Shown: piece by piece, positions 35,649 to 47,794 of the stretch | How the letters are laid out: each line of letters opens with the position of its first letter | How positions within the stretch are numbered: the first letter of the stretch is position 1 | DNA from: Citrus sinensis | Lineage: Eukaryota; Streptophyta; Magnoliopsida; Sapindales; Rutaceae | Direction of reading: 5' to 3' | Length of the DNA stretch: 64,000 nt | Assembly (NCBI RefSeq): GCF_022201045.2 | Contig: NC_068558.1 | Location: 6,787,501 to 6,851,500 of the forward strand | Notes under the pieces: model-generated | Seen by the model: the letters and a program-made list of their open reading frames with translations, nothing else | Databases searched by the model: none | Told to the model about the DNA's origin: nothing | Translations under genes and position numbers: made by a program

Positions 35649-38600
35649 TCACCAGGAGAGATCAAGAACAAACTCATCCATCAAACGATTAAAAATCTCA
35701 AGCTCCAAAGCCAAACCCACCTCTTGTTTTTCCTCTTCATTAACATCACTCCACCTCCCATTCTTCTCCATATCGTTAACATAAGCCTTTCTCCCATCTT
35801 TCACCTCCCATCCCTGCAACAGTTCTTGGGGCTGTCCGTTAATCCAGTCTTCTGCTTCCCTCAACAAGTCCCGCTCCGTTTTCGCCTTATTTTCCGCAAG
35901 CTTTTCTCTGAAAAAGTCTGAAAGCAGATTCTCTGCCTTGCACATATTGTAGCGATTAGATGGTGATGTTGATTTCATAAGCTTAAGTAGCTCCTGAACT
36001 TGTTTAGCTGTTTCGTCTTCGAATGATTGTGTTGATGATGATTCTAGGAATGTATCATCAAGCTGGAATGATGCTATTCGTTTCTCTAAGTCGATTGGCT
36101 CCAATTGAGCGAGGCTTTCAAATCGTCTGAGCTTTTGCATGAGCTTTTGTTTCGTTCCTGCCCTCAAAACTTCAGTCGTCACCCTTAGCATATAAAGTTA
36201 TAAACTATCACATTATATGTATACTTGCTTAATTTATATTTAACTAAGGGAAAAAAAAAAAGAAGTAACAATTTATCTAGAACTAAGAAACCTAGCTCAT
36301 GCAGATAAATATAAATATAAATACACACACACCCCATACACAAGACAGAATGAGCTTCAAGTTGTGATACCTTCCATGCCGGCAAGTCTATGGTCGAAAG
36401 GAGGAGAGTTAATGTCTTTTTCATCTTCAAAAGGACAATCCAGCACAGATACTGGACTAAACTGCTCCTTCTCTTCCTCACTCCGCCAGTCCTGTTACAA
36501 TCAATACATCCAATCATCGATTAGACCAAATAAATCTTCACATTAATGGAAAATGTTAAGCACTTAATTTGAAGTGTGACCATATCTATGCTTTTATAAT
36601 GCTGGTTCCATTATTAATTTTAATTTAATATCATACGGAAGTTAGACAATACAATCCAACTCAAATTTACATTTTAAAAACGTGTGAGTTCAAGCAATAT
36701 AGACGATAGAGCGACTCCTAAAACAATGGATTAAGATTTTATTTGGTTAAAAAATAATTTATCACACTTTTATCCATAATTCTTTCGATTTTTTTACTTT
36801 TTTTTTCAGGTGATGTTATATTTAAAGGAAAATTTATAGATTCTCCCTTCAAATTTAAGTTAGCATTTACCTCAAAACTTAAATGGACTATGATACTTAT
36901 CCATTCAAATTTAAAAACGCCACACTTAACCCACTTTCCCTAACAATTTAATTTATTTTACAATAAAAGGTCCATATAGCCTTTAATCAATTCAAGTTAT
37001 TTTACAAACTATAAACATCCAGCAAATTACGAAATATTATGTATCTATGTCATGACAGTATTGTCTTCAATAAGTTGACTTAATTACTTGATTTATGAAA
37101 CTTTTTGTTTTTTTTTTTATTTTTTTATTAATTTTTTGACTTAAAAACTGAAAAATACAAACAAATTGAGCAATGCATTATTTGAAGGTTTTGTGAAGCT
37201 TATTTTATGTGCTATCAATGAAAGAATATATTGTCTTATGTAATAAATAAAATTAATATATAATTCATGATGTGATGGAAATGGAATAAAATGAAATTGT
37301 CTTATTATGGAACAAAACTTTAAAAGAAATACCAATATACAAGGGTCCGGCTATGTTGTAACTGTGGTACCGTGCCACAGTTGCAACCAGCCATTGGATC
37401 CACTTGAATGGAGGGGTGCAACAGTGGATTCAAGTGGATCCAATGGCTGGTTGCAACTGTGGCACGGTACCACAGTTACAACATAGCCAAGTCCAATATA
37501 CAAATACCTTATGATGATGCCAAAATTTTTATTTAAAAAACAAAAATTAGCTAATTAAATTAACTTATCAATTGCAATTTATTGTCATATTATACGCAAA
37601 AAAAAAGATCATTTTGATGAATATTTACTGTTTGTAAAATAACTTAAATTAATTAGGACAATGTGGACTTTTTCATTGTAAAATAAGTTAAATCGTTAGT
37701 GTAAAGAGGTTAAGTGTACCATTTTAGAATTTGAAGGAGGTAAGTGTCAAAGATCATTTGATTTGAGTTTGGGTTAAGTATTTAAGGGAAAATCTGTAAT
37801 TTTCCCTATATTTAAAAAAGTAAATAAATAAATTGATCTTATGGGTGATTTTCAGTAATATCCTCTCAATCATCTCCAACCCACATATAGGTGGACTTCA
37901 TGTCTAAATTAGCCCGAACCTTCCCCAGACCAAAGGTTTAGTTTGTTTGGTTGTTCCTATCAAGGGCAATTTCGTAACGTCATAACTTTTCTTGAAGCTG
38001 GCTTGAATATATGGTCAAATGCATGCGCTTTCAAATGGCCTTTAATTTGAAGAATTATGAAAAATGTTTAAATTTTTCATAAGACGTAATTTTTTTTGAA
38101 ATAAATTTAAACTTGACGCAAATTCTGAAAATTTACTTCAATATTTGATGATATGTAGGTGCTTTTAAATAGATTTAAGTAAAAGAAAATCAGTTCAATT
38201 TGTATCAAAATGGAGGTGTCGTCAAATGGCTTTACACTTAAAGAAAGTTTAAAAATTTACTCTAATATTTGATTAATGAAAGTGTTATACTGTTATCAGA
38301 TTGTTTTCTTATTGAATATATCATTTAATTAAAATTTAATTTAATGCAAATATGAAATACAAAAGAATATAGTTTTTAGGATTATATGACTTATTTTATT
38401 AACCAAAAATTTCCTTTTTGACTTTATTTATATTGCCTCATTTTTTTATTTTCACATATTACAAAATAATCACCCGCATAAACATCATTCTTATCCATTG
38501 GAGGTATTAAATTTGGATTTTTTTTTAAAATTTCTTTCATAATTGTTTACTAAAAGATATTACTGTATTTTCCCTCAATTGTTATTACACTTAACAATCA

Positions 38601-40401
38601 AATGTTTAGATAAAGAGAGGTTAGTGTTATTTTAGACATAAAATCTATTTGTATGCGTGGGTCAAAAGATGATCTAGGGAAGGTAGTGAATATCACTCAC
38701 GTTTTTATATTTCGACCGGACAAATTAATGTCAATACAGTAGAGCCCGAGCCAACCGCCCGGGTCCCGGGATCAATAGAAGTAAATCCCAAGATCAATTG
38801 AGCTGGCCTAGTCAACTCATTAGGCGAGAGGGGCATGACATCTGTCCAATCATTAATTAATTGGGCCACTCAGTGTGAAATTACTTTTATACACCCGGTG
38901 GAAATTAATGAATTTTAATGACCAATTCAGTCCAATGGAACGTGCAAATCACACCAGTAGTTGCATACACAAGACAATACTAATGACCCCATACCCTTTT
39001 GGTCACCGACCAAAAAATGGGGAAAAAATAATAATAAAGAAATGCCACCGGATTCTAGACTGCCCATACCAAATCCAAATTTCAATCTTCACTTTTTAAT
39101 TTGGTTCACCAAAACTTAACGACTCCAGTAAGACCAACTATAAATCTCTTTTTGAGTTTTTTTCCCCCCTTTAAATTAACTAAGTTTGACTAATTCAATG
39201 TCTAATTAGACTAATTTTGCTTTCCTTTGACAAACAAGTTTGAATTTACTTTAAGGGCATTAAAGTAAATCATGTATAATTATTTGATTTAGAAAACAAG
39301 AGAGGCAATCTAGTATCACGTGTTCCTTGAAAGTTGCTGACCTTGCAAGTTTCATCGCCGTGGATCAAGGGCGCATGACAACATGTGGCGAGATCCTGGA
39401 CCTTGAAACACTCGACCCAATTTAATCCCATAGTCTCGAGACGTACTCTTTGATTCCCAAGGTATACCCCACGGGCGAAACTCATTAAATTCCCAGTCCC
39501 CCCACATACAAAAGTTTAAAATCCCGGATATATCCCCTTCGGTGGGGAGATGATGATAGATTAACAACCAATCAGAGAGAGCCACCAACAGACAGAGATA
39601 TAACATTTAAAGTACACACGCGAAGCATTAAATAAAAAGCTTGCAACGTACCTTTCTGTTTTCTTCCGAGCTGGTGTCCGAATCCTCACCGACTGGTACG
39701 CCTACCGTATTGCCGCCGACCGGTTTCTTATCCGGTGATTGTAAAAATTTTTTAATCTCCACGGAGTCATTTTCACTTGAACTCTCTGAATTACCACTCG
39801 ATGAGTGTAAAACATGCGCGGTAAAATCACTCTCAGCCCAGCTGTTGTTGCTCTCACTCTTGCTGCTAGTAGTACAGGTAGAAACCCTCTTGGGAGTCAA
39901 GCTTGTTGTAATCTGATCAGACGGTTGGTGTTGCTCTTCAAGATACTCGCGGAAAATTTTGCACCGTTTGATTGTTCCCTCTTTCTCATTAGCTTTTCTC
40001 CAAAAGCTCCTTTTTAACAGCTTACGCGAAAGACTTCTAGGTAGAGCAAGCCCTTTCTTGCTTCTCTGGCTCTGCGTCTGCTGCACCGACGATGACGGAG
40101 ACTTAGCAGACGGAAACGGAATCAGCTTAACGGCGTTACGGAGAGCCCCCGAGGCTCTCTGCAAGACAGAGATTGTCTTAGAAGCAGCTACTTTTGAACG
40201 GCTTCGTTGTAGGAGCTGCTTAGTATTGTTGTAGTCTTTGGCTTTGAGATCGACCTTGAGGAGAAATCTGACGGTTGTGCAGCATTGTCGACGTGGAAAT
40301 GATTTGAAGCCACTTGATGAGCACGAACTGAGATCATCTTTGAGATAGTCTTTAAGCATCAATGGCTTTCTCTCCATTGATAAAGTCTTAACTAAAGCCA
40401 T
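35649..40401 (-). CDS. DUF4378-type, TRM-like protein (3 exons, ~459 aa)
   Basis: Exons 40401-39652, 36491-36371 and 36157-35649 join in phase and end in TGA. The N-terminus has the block LMLKDYLKDDLSSCSSSGFK and a basic stretch (GLALPRSLSRKLLKRSFWRK). The middle is Ser-rich. The C-terminus (FFREKL, LREAEDWINGQ, ..LALELEIFNRLMDEFVLDLS) resembles the DUF4378 domain of TON1-recruiting-motif (TRM) proteins, which act at microtubules and the division plane. The role is inferred from family resemblance. Intron 1 is 3.16 kb and contains two nested MITEs. The acceptor of exon 3 could instead lie 9 nt upstream (GACTGAAG) in the same frame; GGGCAG at 36158-36163 was chosen. Confidence 0.72.
36826..37806. 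mobile_element. Mutator-like MITE in intron 1 of the DUF4378 gene
   Basis: About 200-bp imperfect inverted repeats lie at 36826-37035 and 37595-37806. The ends read aggaaaatttatagatt and, reversed, gggaaaattacagatt. Perfect 9-bp flanks TATATTTAA occur at 36817-36825 and 37807-37815. The interior is non-coding and contains the palindromic MITE at 37343-37494. Confidence 0.88.
37343..37494. mobile_element. Near-perfect palindromic MITE nested in the intron MULE
   Basis: Arms of 61 bp, 37349-37409 and 37428-37488, are exact inverted copies (61/61) around an 18-nt loop. Flanks repeat AATATACAA at 37334-37342 and 37495-37503; the shared stretch extends to 11 bp with CC at the left. A 9-11 bp target duplication suggests a Mutator-type element. 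Perfect arms point to recent insertion or strong sequence conservation. Because it lies in an intron, the pre-mRNA can fold into a long hairpin. Confidence 0.9.
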
Positions 40402-42100
40402 AATGTTTTCGAATAATAAGAGAGAAATAAAAGAACTGATGATCAATATTGATCAGTAACAGAAGGGACCATGAAGTGACCCAAGTTGAATGCAAGCTCA
40501 GAGGGTGTACAGAAAGCTAGCAACTTTTGGCATGGGTTAAGGTGAAGATCTCAAGGTGAAATGTTAATTTGAAGAGGGAACTGTTAAGAATGAGAAGAAG
40601 AAGAAGAAGCTCGGAGGATGCTTCTACTGTGTTGAGTTTTTGAATCTAAAGTTTGGTTATTTTAATGCTTTAGTTGTAGCGAGGATCACTGAGTTTGAAT
40701 TGTGATTTATTAAATGCGGTTGCAGAATGTAATGCGAGATTTATAAATTTATTGCAAGGGGGGGTTGTGTCTGTGTGAGACTGTGTAAGTTTGATAATTA
40801 GGTTTTTCTTTTAGACCAATGTAAGAGAGACCAGGAGTTGACCTTTGACAAATCTTGAAAATGATATGCCATCTTCCATGCAAACTGAAACTGGCCATTC
40901 ATCACGCGCCGGGGCACGTGTGCATGTCGTTAAGTTCTATACGGAATCGCAGTTAACCAGAGAGAATCTGATCTGGGTTTAATGACCCCTTTTTATTTGT
41001 TTAATTTATTATTATTGTACAATATTTTTTAATTATATTAAAATTCCATCGCACCGTTTACCAAAGAAAAGCTATCAAGAGTTAAACTAGTTGTACAATG
41101 GAGCAGTGCAAATAATATTTATAATTTAAGCATACAATTTATCAATTTTTTTTTAAATAGTTAAAATAAACTAACTCTCACTAATGCATCATGGATTTCC
41201 CATTATTTTGGCAAACTTTTTTTTTTTCAAATGTTACAGGTGGGGCACTAATCATGGAGGTGCTAATGATTTTGATTTGCCGGCCACAAAATTCGAATAA
41301 GTAGACACTAATTAGTAGCAAGTACATATGATTGATGGTTAATGATTTTTTTGTTTGTTTAATTTGGCAATCATCTATTGTCGTACTGAAGAATGCATGA
41401 TGGATCGATCAGTTCAGTGGCGTTCAAAATTTTATTTGATCAATTAATATACATTTGATAATAATGGCAAGAAGCCAAGAGTAATTTGAACGGGAACAGA
41501 GTATTGTTTTAACTATTTTAGTGCATGCCTGGTCAGTGATGAATCATGACGATTCACAACTTGCAAGCTAAAGTGAAAACAACATGAATGCATTCTACAA
41601 TTTTTACACCCACTTAGCTCCAGCCCCGCTGGCAAAATCATTACATAATGTCATACGTGTCGCTCCCTGGCTAGCCACTAGCTAATGTCCATTCTATTCC
41701 TCGACGTTGCATTGGCCAGCAACCCCAGTCAAAAGTAAAACACTTGCTGAATGTCGGTTGCTTGTTTTGAAATTGTGGGCTTTGCTGATATTAACCTCAA
41801 CATTATATTTAGTAAAATGGCCACCGACTCACCGTGCATACATCAACATGACTTTATATTACTTCCTCTTTCGATAAAAGTCCAATTCACATCCCACAAA
41901 CAAAAATAAGGACAAATGCAGAGCAACTAATGAGCATTGAGCAGCCTTTTTGTACAGTCTGTGATATCTATTTAATAAATTAATAATGAGACATCTGAGC
42001 AACGCAAACAGTCCACTAGAATCCAAAAGTACAAAGGTGCCATGTTTTTGAAATAACAATGCTGGACGAAAATTAGCAGCCTATGGGTTATACTGATCGG

Positions 42101-42743
42101 GGGATAAACATTTGTTTATTTTCTATATTGCGATTTAAGTTTCTGTTTATATCTTATATTTTAAAAAATATATTAAAACACTCTTGTTGTTAAATATATT
42201 ACATTTTACTTTTAGTTTTTTTTTTTATAATAATACCCTTATAATAATATTTTTAGAGAAATTAATAAAAAGGAAAAATAATAATTTCTCAAATTAATTG
42301 TAAAATTATGTAACATAACAATTTACACGTATTTTACTTTTAAGATTAGTTTGGTTAATTAATTTTTTTATAAAATAATTATTCATAAGATTGTTGTAAA
42401 TAAATCAAACATTTCTTTAAGTTGGTTGATAGTAATTTATTTGTAAATAATTATTACTAAAATTGGTGTACTCGTACAAAAAATACTAGTTCTTCCACAC
42501 TGATATTTACCTGATTAATTTACTAATAAATAATTATTAGATAATTGACTAATTAATTTTTTATAGATAAATGAATTAATATCAAGAATATTATTGGACG
42601 ATATTATCATAAAAGCAAAGAAAAGTAAAGGTGAGAATATAACATATTTAACTATAACGATAGTATTTTAGGGTATTTTTAAAAATATAGGAACTAAACA
42701 GATATTTGAATCAAATATAGAAATTAAACAAGTATTTACCTCT
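42101..42743. mobile_element. MULE-like inverted-repeat element
   Basis: The left ~165 bp (gggataaacatttgtttatt, ttctatatt, then ttaaatatattacattttact) recur inverted at about 42590-42743 (gaggtaaatacttgtttaat, ttctatatt, then ttaaatatgttatattctcac). The interior is AT-rich and non-coding. No clean target duplication was seen, so the element is probably old. Confidence 0.65.
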
Positions 42744-43919
42744 TATAGAACAGATCATGAATGAACTCACCATATATTTAAATATTATGAAAGAGTGGTT
42801 CTCACCTCTTTAGCCCTATGCCTAAATTTGAGGGAGCAAATTCGATATTATACCAATTCAATTTAGTAATTAGATTAATCCTAGACATTGAAAGAGCATT
42901 TTACGAATTTGGAACTACAAACAATTAGATAAGAAATAAAAAAAAAAAAAACCAATACACTAAAGTTGTATTCGATTTTAAACGTGAAATTAATCAAACT
43001 TATTTTTCTAGAATCTTTTGTTGTTAGCAATCAGTTAATTAGTTAATCATGACTCTGAATCATTGTGAAATGAATAACTAATTAATATCCTTTTTAAATG
43101 AAAGGGATTAGAATCCATCGTGAATAATTATTATATTCAACAAAGAAACAAAAATACTTCGATAATCATAGGAAATTCTATAATGTCATGATTACAATTA
43201 CAATATTAATGCTGTAATAAACATAAATTTTGTAAATTATACATAAACTAGTAAATAAAAAGTAAAATAAGCAAACTAACATAATAGTGGTAAATTATTG
43301 TTTTAAAATTGTAAACAAAACATATCATTATAAAAATAACATAAAACTTATAGATCAACACTAGAATTTTAATTTTAAAAAATAGTTTTTATTTAATTCA
43401 TTTAAGTAAAGAAAAAAATTACTCATCAACTGAAAAAAATATTGTATTGAAAATAATTGGAATAATTTTTATTAAATTTGTTTAACCATAAATTTTATAT
43501 TCATGCTAGGAAATTTATATACTTTTTTTTCATTTTATATCATAGTATTTATTACTACACAAGTCAATTAAGCAAAATTATTTTTCTTGATGTGAATCAA
43601 GTCAAAACAAAATAAAAAGACATTCTTATATTACTAGACATATATGAAATATCAATAAAATTATATCTAAATTTTAGTTTTATATATATTTCATTTAGTT
43701 TCAAAATTTACTTCTTACTTATACTAAAAGATCATTTGGGGTTGCTTGTTACTTATACTAAGAACGATGCAAATTCAATTATCTTACAAATAATTTTAAA
43801 AAATATGAAAAAAAATCTTCCAAAATAAAATTTCACATAAATCATCACATGCATTATATAAACACAAAACTATCATTATTCAATTTAGAAATGCAAACAA
43901 TAAATATATAAGGTAATCA

Positions 43920-44790
43920 TTATTATAGTGACTTTTCATTTTGCATTTGTAAGTTTTTATTTTTTTTTCAATAACTGTTATAATATTTACTTATTTTACA
44001 CTTTATCAATAAATCTCCTATTTCATTTACATAATTTATATATCATTTTACACTCAATGTTGAGTTACAAGTTTTATGTTACATTTGTAAGTTTGTATTT
44101 TGTTTATCAATAATATATCATTTTACCACTTTTATTTTATTTACTCATTTTACTTTATATTTACAAGTCTTATATTTTATTTACTTAATTTATGTTTTAT
44201 TTTACATTTAATGTTGATTTACAAGTTTTTTATTACATCTGTAAGTTAATTTTTTGTTTACCAAGCAATAATACATAATTTTACCACTCCTATATTAATT
44301 TACTTGTTTTACATTCTATTTATAGGTCTTATATTTTGTTTACTTAATTTGTGATTTATTTGATACTTAATTTACAAGTTTTATGTCATATTAATAAGTT
44401 TTAATTTTATTTACCAATGATATATCAATTTACCACTCCTATGTTAATTAACTTATTTTACCTTTCATTTATAAGTCTCATGTTCCATTTACATCATTTA
44501 TGTTTTATTTTACACTTAATGTTGATTTACAAATTTTATGTTATATAAATAAGTTTTTGTATTATTTATAAATAATACATCAATTCATTGTTATTATGTT
44601 GATTTACTTGTCTTACCTTCCATTTTCAAATTTTATGTTCCATTTGCACAATTTATTTTATTTATTAATAATACACGAATTTATCACTCCAATTTTAATT
44701 TACTTATTTCACCTTCTATTTATAAATCTTATATTACATTTACATATAGTATATTTTATTTATACAATTTATATTTAATTACGATATTAA
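43920..44790. repeat. ~155-bp AT-rich tandem repeat array
   Basis: At least five diverged units follow one another. Each contains tttacaagttttatgttaca or a variant (starts near 44067, 44220, 44370, 44530), then a poly-T stretch, aataatacatca.tttacca and ttatatttcatttaca. Spacing is 150-160 bp. The array is satellite-like and ends about 160 bp before the tRNA gene. Confidence 0.7.
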
Positions 44791-44948
44791 TAATATAATT
44801 TTAATCATGACATTACAAAATGACCCTTACACATGTTGCGGTATTTTCAAAAGATCAATATTCAAGTAAATCCTCAATTCGACCCATTTTAAACATGTTT
44901 TACTGTTTTAGTACTTCTTTTTCCCCTTTCCTAGGTAGGTTAAAAAAA

Positions 44949-45039
44949 TCCGACCTGCCGGATTCGAACCAGCGACCTAAGGATGTGCTGTTGGATAACC
45001 CACTACAGTCCTCCGCTCTGCCAACTGAGCTAAGGTCGG
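44949..45039 (-). tRNA. trnY-GUA (nuclear): tRNA-Tyr (anticodon GTA) with intron
   Basis: The minus strand reads CCGACCTTAGCTCAGTTGG at the 5' end, and the acceptor stem pairs perfectly (CCGACCT with AGGTCGG, discriminator A). The D-arm has TAGCTCAGTTGG, the T-arm has GGTTCGAATCC. The anticodon loop CTGTAGA carries GTA. An 18-nt intron sits one base after the anticodon, as in all plant nuclear tRNA-Tyr genes. Spliced length is 73 nt. A run of T (pol III stop) is expected downstream; the minus-strand 3' flank begins with tttttt. Confidence 0.95.
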
Positions 45040-45879
45040 TTTGCATGAAGGCCACGTTTTAAAATAATTAATATCTTAGTCGTCCATAAAATTAGGCCAC
45101 ACAAGAAGCCCGAGCTCGACTTATTTGGGCCACATTGAGTCTAGCGCACCTGCCTTGGACAAGCTTTCAGAGGTTCACATAATTGTTTGTTTGTTCGGTT
45201 TTGGTTTTTTGTACTTGTTTGTTATTCACAAGCACCAATATTTAACGCTTCATGCATATGTGCAAATTAGATTATTTTTTCCTCCAAATTAATGTGAGGG
45301 GCCACTTGATCCTTTGATCTTTTAGTTAAACTATATAAATGACTAAATCAACCAAGGGAGTTATATTGTTGAGTCTTCACAATTTCCTCAAAATGCAAAA
45401 GGTTATTATAGCTATACTCCTTTTCAATTTGGTTCTAATGTGAAGGTCGTGACCCTTAGGATTTGTCCACGTGGTTTTCAAACAACATTATTTAACTTGT
45501 CACTTGAATTGAAATCTTATGGTATTAGGGTTTAAATTTTCGTAAGTCAGTTTAACTGAATGGTTATTTCAAGCAGTTTTATTTATTTGATCATCTGAGT
45601 TTGAATCCTATCAGTAATATGGGCTAAAAAAATTAATTTGTACTCTTATCAATCCCTATCTTTATAAAAAAAAAATTCAATAATTGAGAAAGTAAATATA
45701 TTTGATACAATAAAAGATAAAAATAATCCCTTGTTATTCTCAGTTTCTCACAACCATGCAATCTGAATTTTATAACTATATGTAGAACTGCCTTAGCTAA
45801 ATTTAAATTAATCTACATGCACAGTAAATACACTGAAAATATTAAAGTGAAAAAAAAAAACTACGGTAGAAATTACTCG
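45040..45879. other. Intergenic, possible SINE fragment
   Basis: No gene. Around 45540-45675 a stretch carries a B-box-like gagtttgaatcct and ends in an A-run, which suggests a SINE fragment; the A-box is unclear. Confidence 0.35.
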
Positions 45880-46611
45880 TCAAATTGAATGACTCCACAA
45901 CGACACACAGCCATCACTTTCCCCGTTATTATGATAATCCCACTTCATAACATCATCATTTCCAAAAAGTAAAGGTGGTGGTGAAAGAAGCAAACCCTCC
46001 GCCATGTCCGCAAGCAATCCCGGCATATCAAACACCGCGTGTTCATCCATATATAACACATTTTCTGGCAGCAATGTGTTTTCTTGCATCGTTTTCTGTA
46101 CTTCCTCAAGCTTCACATGGTGAATATTGCTTTCTTCAAGTTCATCATCACGAGGTCTAAATGCTTCTGCTGCCTCAGCTGCAGCTTTCCTTATATCCTT
46201 AGCATCCGTGGAAGCCGGCACCGGTAACCTCCACACTGAGTCAGCGAAATTCAGGCAAGCTGATTTTCCTCTCAGTGCCAGCGCTGCCACGTCATGTGCC
46301 CTTGCAGCCATTTCTGGAGAAGGATAGGTACCTAGCCAAATGCGTGTTTGCTTGTTGGGTTCACGTAGCTCACATACCCATTTATTATTGTTTCTCCTTC
46401 TGACTCCTCTGAAAATCGGATGACGTGTCTCCTTAAACACTCTCCTCCCCGCCCGCTTCTTCGGCCTGCTCGTTGCTAGCAGTACTACTTCCTCGTCTGA
46501 GTGGGCACCTCGCCTTGGCGGCGCCGTGCTGCTGGCATCTGACTGTGTTGATGACTCCGGCTTATTGTCAGTCAAACCAGGATCTGAAACTTGGCCGAAT
46601 AATATGTCCAT
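45880..46611 (-). CDS. CBF: CBF/DREB1 AP2 transcription factor (243 aa, intronless)
   Basis: A cold/dehydration-response activator that binds the CRT/DRE motif (core CCGAC). The single-exon 243-aa length is typical. The AP2 domain spans about residues 67-124 ([20 protein letters not shown]...[20 protein letters not shown]), with Val and Glu at the DREB-type positions (WVCE, REP). It is flanked by the CBF signatures [16 protein letters not shown] and DSVWR. Both vary from the usual PKKPAGRxKFxETRHP and DSAWR. The acidic C-terminus ends LWSHSI where CBFs usually have LWSY. The ATG at 46611 is the first in a clean 5' leader; a TATA-like box lies about 130 bp upstream. Confidence 0.95.
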   Translation of the reverse strand: MDILFGQVSDPGLTDNKPESSTQSDASSTAPPRRGAHSDEEVVLLATSRPKKRAGRRVFKETRHPIFRGVRRRNNNKWVCELREPNKQTRIWLGTYPSPEMAARAHDVAALALRGKSACLNFADSVWRLPVPASTDAKDIRKAAAEAAEAFRPRDDELEESNIHHVKLEEVQKTMQENTLLPENVLYMDEHAVFDMPGLLADMAEGLLLSPPPLLFGNDDVMKWDYHNNGESDGCVSLWSHSI

Positions 46612-46737
46612 GGTTTGAAGTTAGAAGTGCTGTGCTTGTGGAATCTGGGATAGAAAGTGCGTTCGAGTTTGACTTGTTTACTTGTTCTTGGTTCTGGATT
46701 CTAGGTTAAGGAACAAAGAGAGTGAAAGTGAGCGCTG

Positions 46738-46775
46738 TATTTATAGTTAAGTTGAGTTAAGATTTTGACACGTGG
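46738..46775 (-). promoter_or_regulatory. TATA box and ABRE/G-box-like element of the CBF gene
   Basis: On the minus strand CTATAAATA lies at 46746-46738, about 127-135 bp before the start codon. About 25 bp further upstream is a CACGTG core (46769-46774), in the context GCCCACGTGTC on that strand. Such G-box/ABRE cores are common in stress and light promoters. The element is read from sequence only. Confidence 0.55.
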
Positions 46776-47794
46776 GCGAGAAATAAACACGCACACGGGT
46801 CTAATGGCTGCTCTCTCAAGTTGGCTGAGCCGCTATTGGGCCACGGTTCCTACAGAGTAAGATTGACTATTTGACTTTTGTCATTCAGTTTACTAATTAT
46901 GGAAGAGGAAAAAAAACGCTGATTTGAAAAAAAAACGAAAAAAACAACTGACTGACGCTGAGCCTGCCCAAGTGTAATTTATTTTATTTTGTTTTTTCTT
47001 CTTATTTTTCTTCTTTTGCATTTTTTTTCCTTTTTTTGTTTCACAATGTGCTCCCATAATTTTAGTTTGATGCGGCATCTTAAGAGTTGAAAATAACACG
47101 TGTAAAGTTGTTCAAAGTACAGTGCGACATGTATGGAAGCACGATTCTCGTACGTCTTGTCTGCTTTTCGATGATTGAATTAGAAAAGATGACACCTGAA
47201 GGATTTGAATCACGTGGGAGATTTATTTTCAAAGTAATTAAAGTAAGAATGTTCTTTCGTAACTGTTACTATGAAGGATCTATCCAAAAAAAAAAAAAAA
47301 AGTATAGTTCCTTTAAAGTTCAATTTTAGTAAATTTAGGAGGAAATGTTAGTTTGGTCTCCCAATTTTAAACCTATTTTAATATTAAATTTTCGTAGTCT
47401 CTCTTAAATCGATTTGAACTCATATATTTATTATGTAACAAAATAATAATAGACGGATTATTATAAAAAAAAAATACTTTTTACTAGCTAGAATAGCATA
47501 TGCACACATACGGTCCTATAATAAATTAACTTGACAAGATTATACGATTCCTCCTGAATAATTTTGAAGAGGCGAACAAATTAGATAAGGCAACTAGAGT
47601 TGGGAAATTGAGAATAATTACTGTATGAATTTCAACATTGCATGGAATAGTATATGCGCACATAATAATAAGATCTAATAAATTATTGTCACATCACTAA
47701 CGTTATAAAATTAAAAATTTAAGGATTGGTTCAATTTTGTCAATCAATTTCATGCAAATTAAAAATTAATCATGCGCCCAACAATCTTGGCAAC

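Larger units (their letters stand above)
40402..44948. other. Promoter region of the DUF4378 gene and AT-rich intergenic DNA
   Basis: The first ~250 bp likely hold the leader and promoter, including a GAA microsatellite near 40592-40610. No further gene is supported. A MULE-like inverted-repeat element (42101-42743) and an AT-rich tandem array (about 43920-44790) are listed separately. Confidence 0.5.

Noticed and set aside
43920..44790. Periodic repeats considered as a CRISPR array
   Set aside because: The units are ~155 bp, AT-rich and diverged in plant nuclear DNA, with no short exact repeats or unique spacers.
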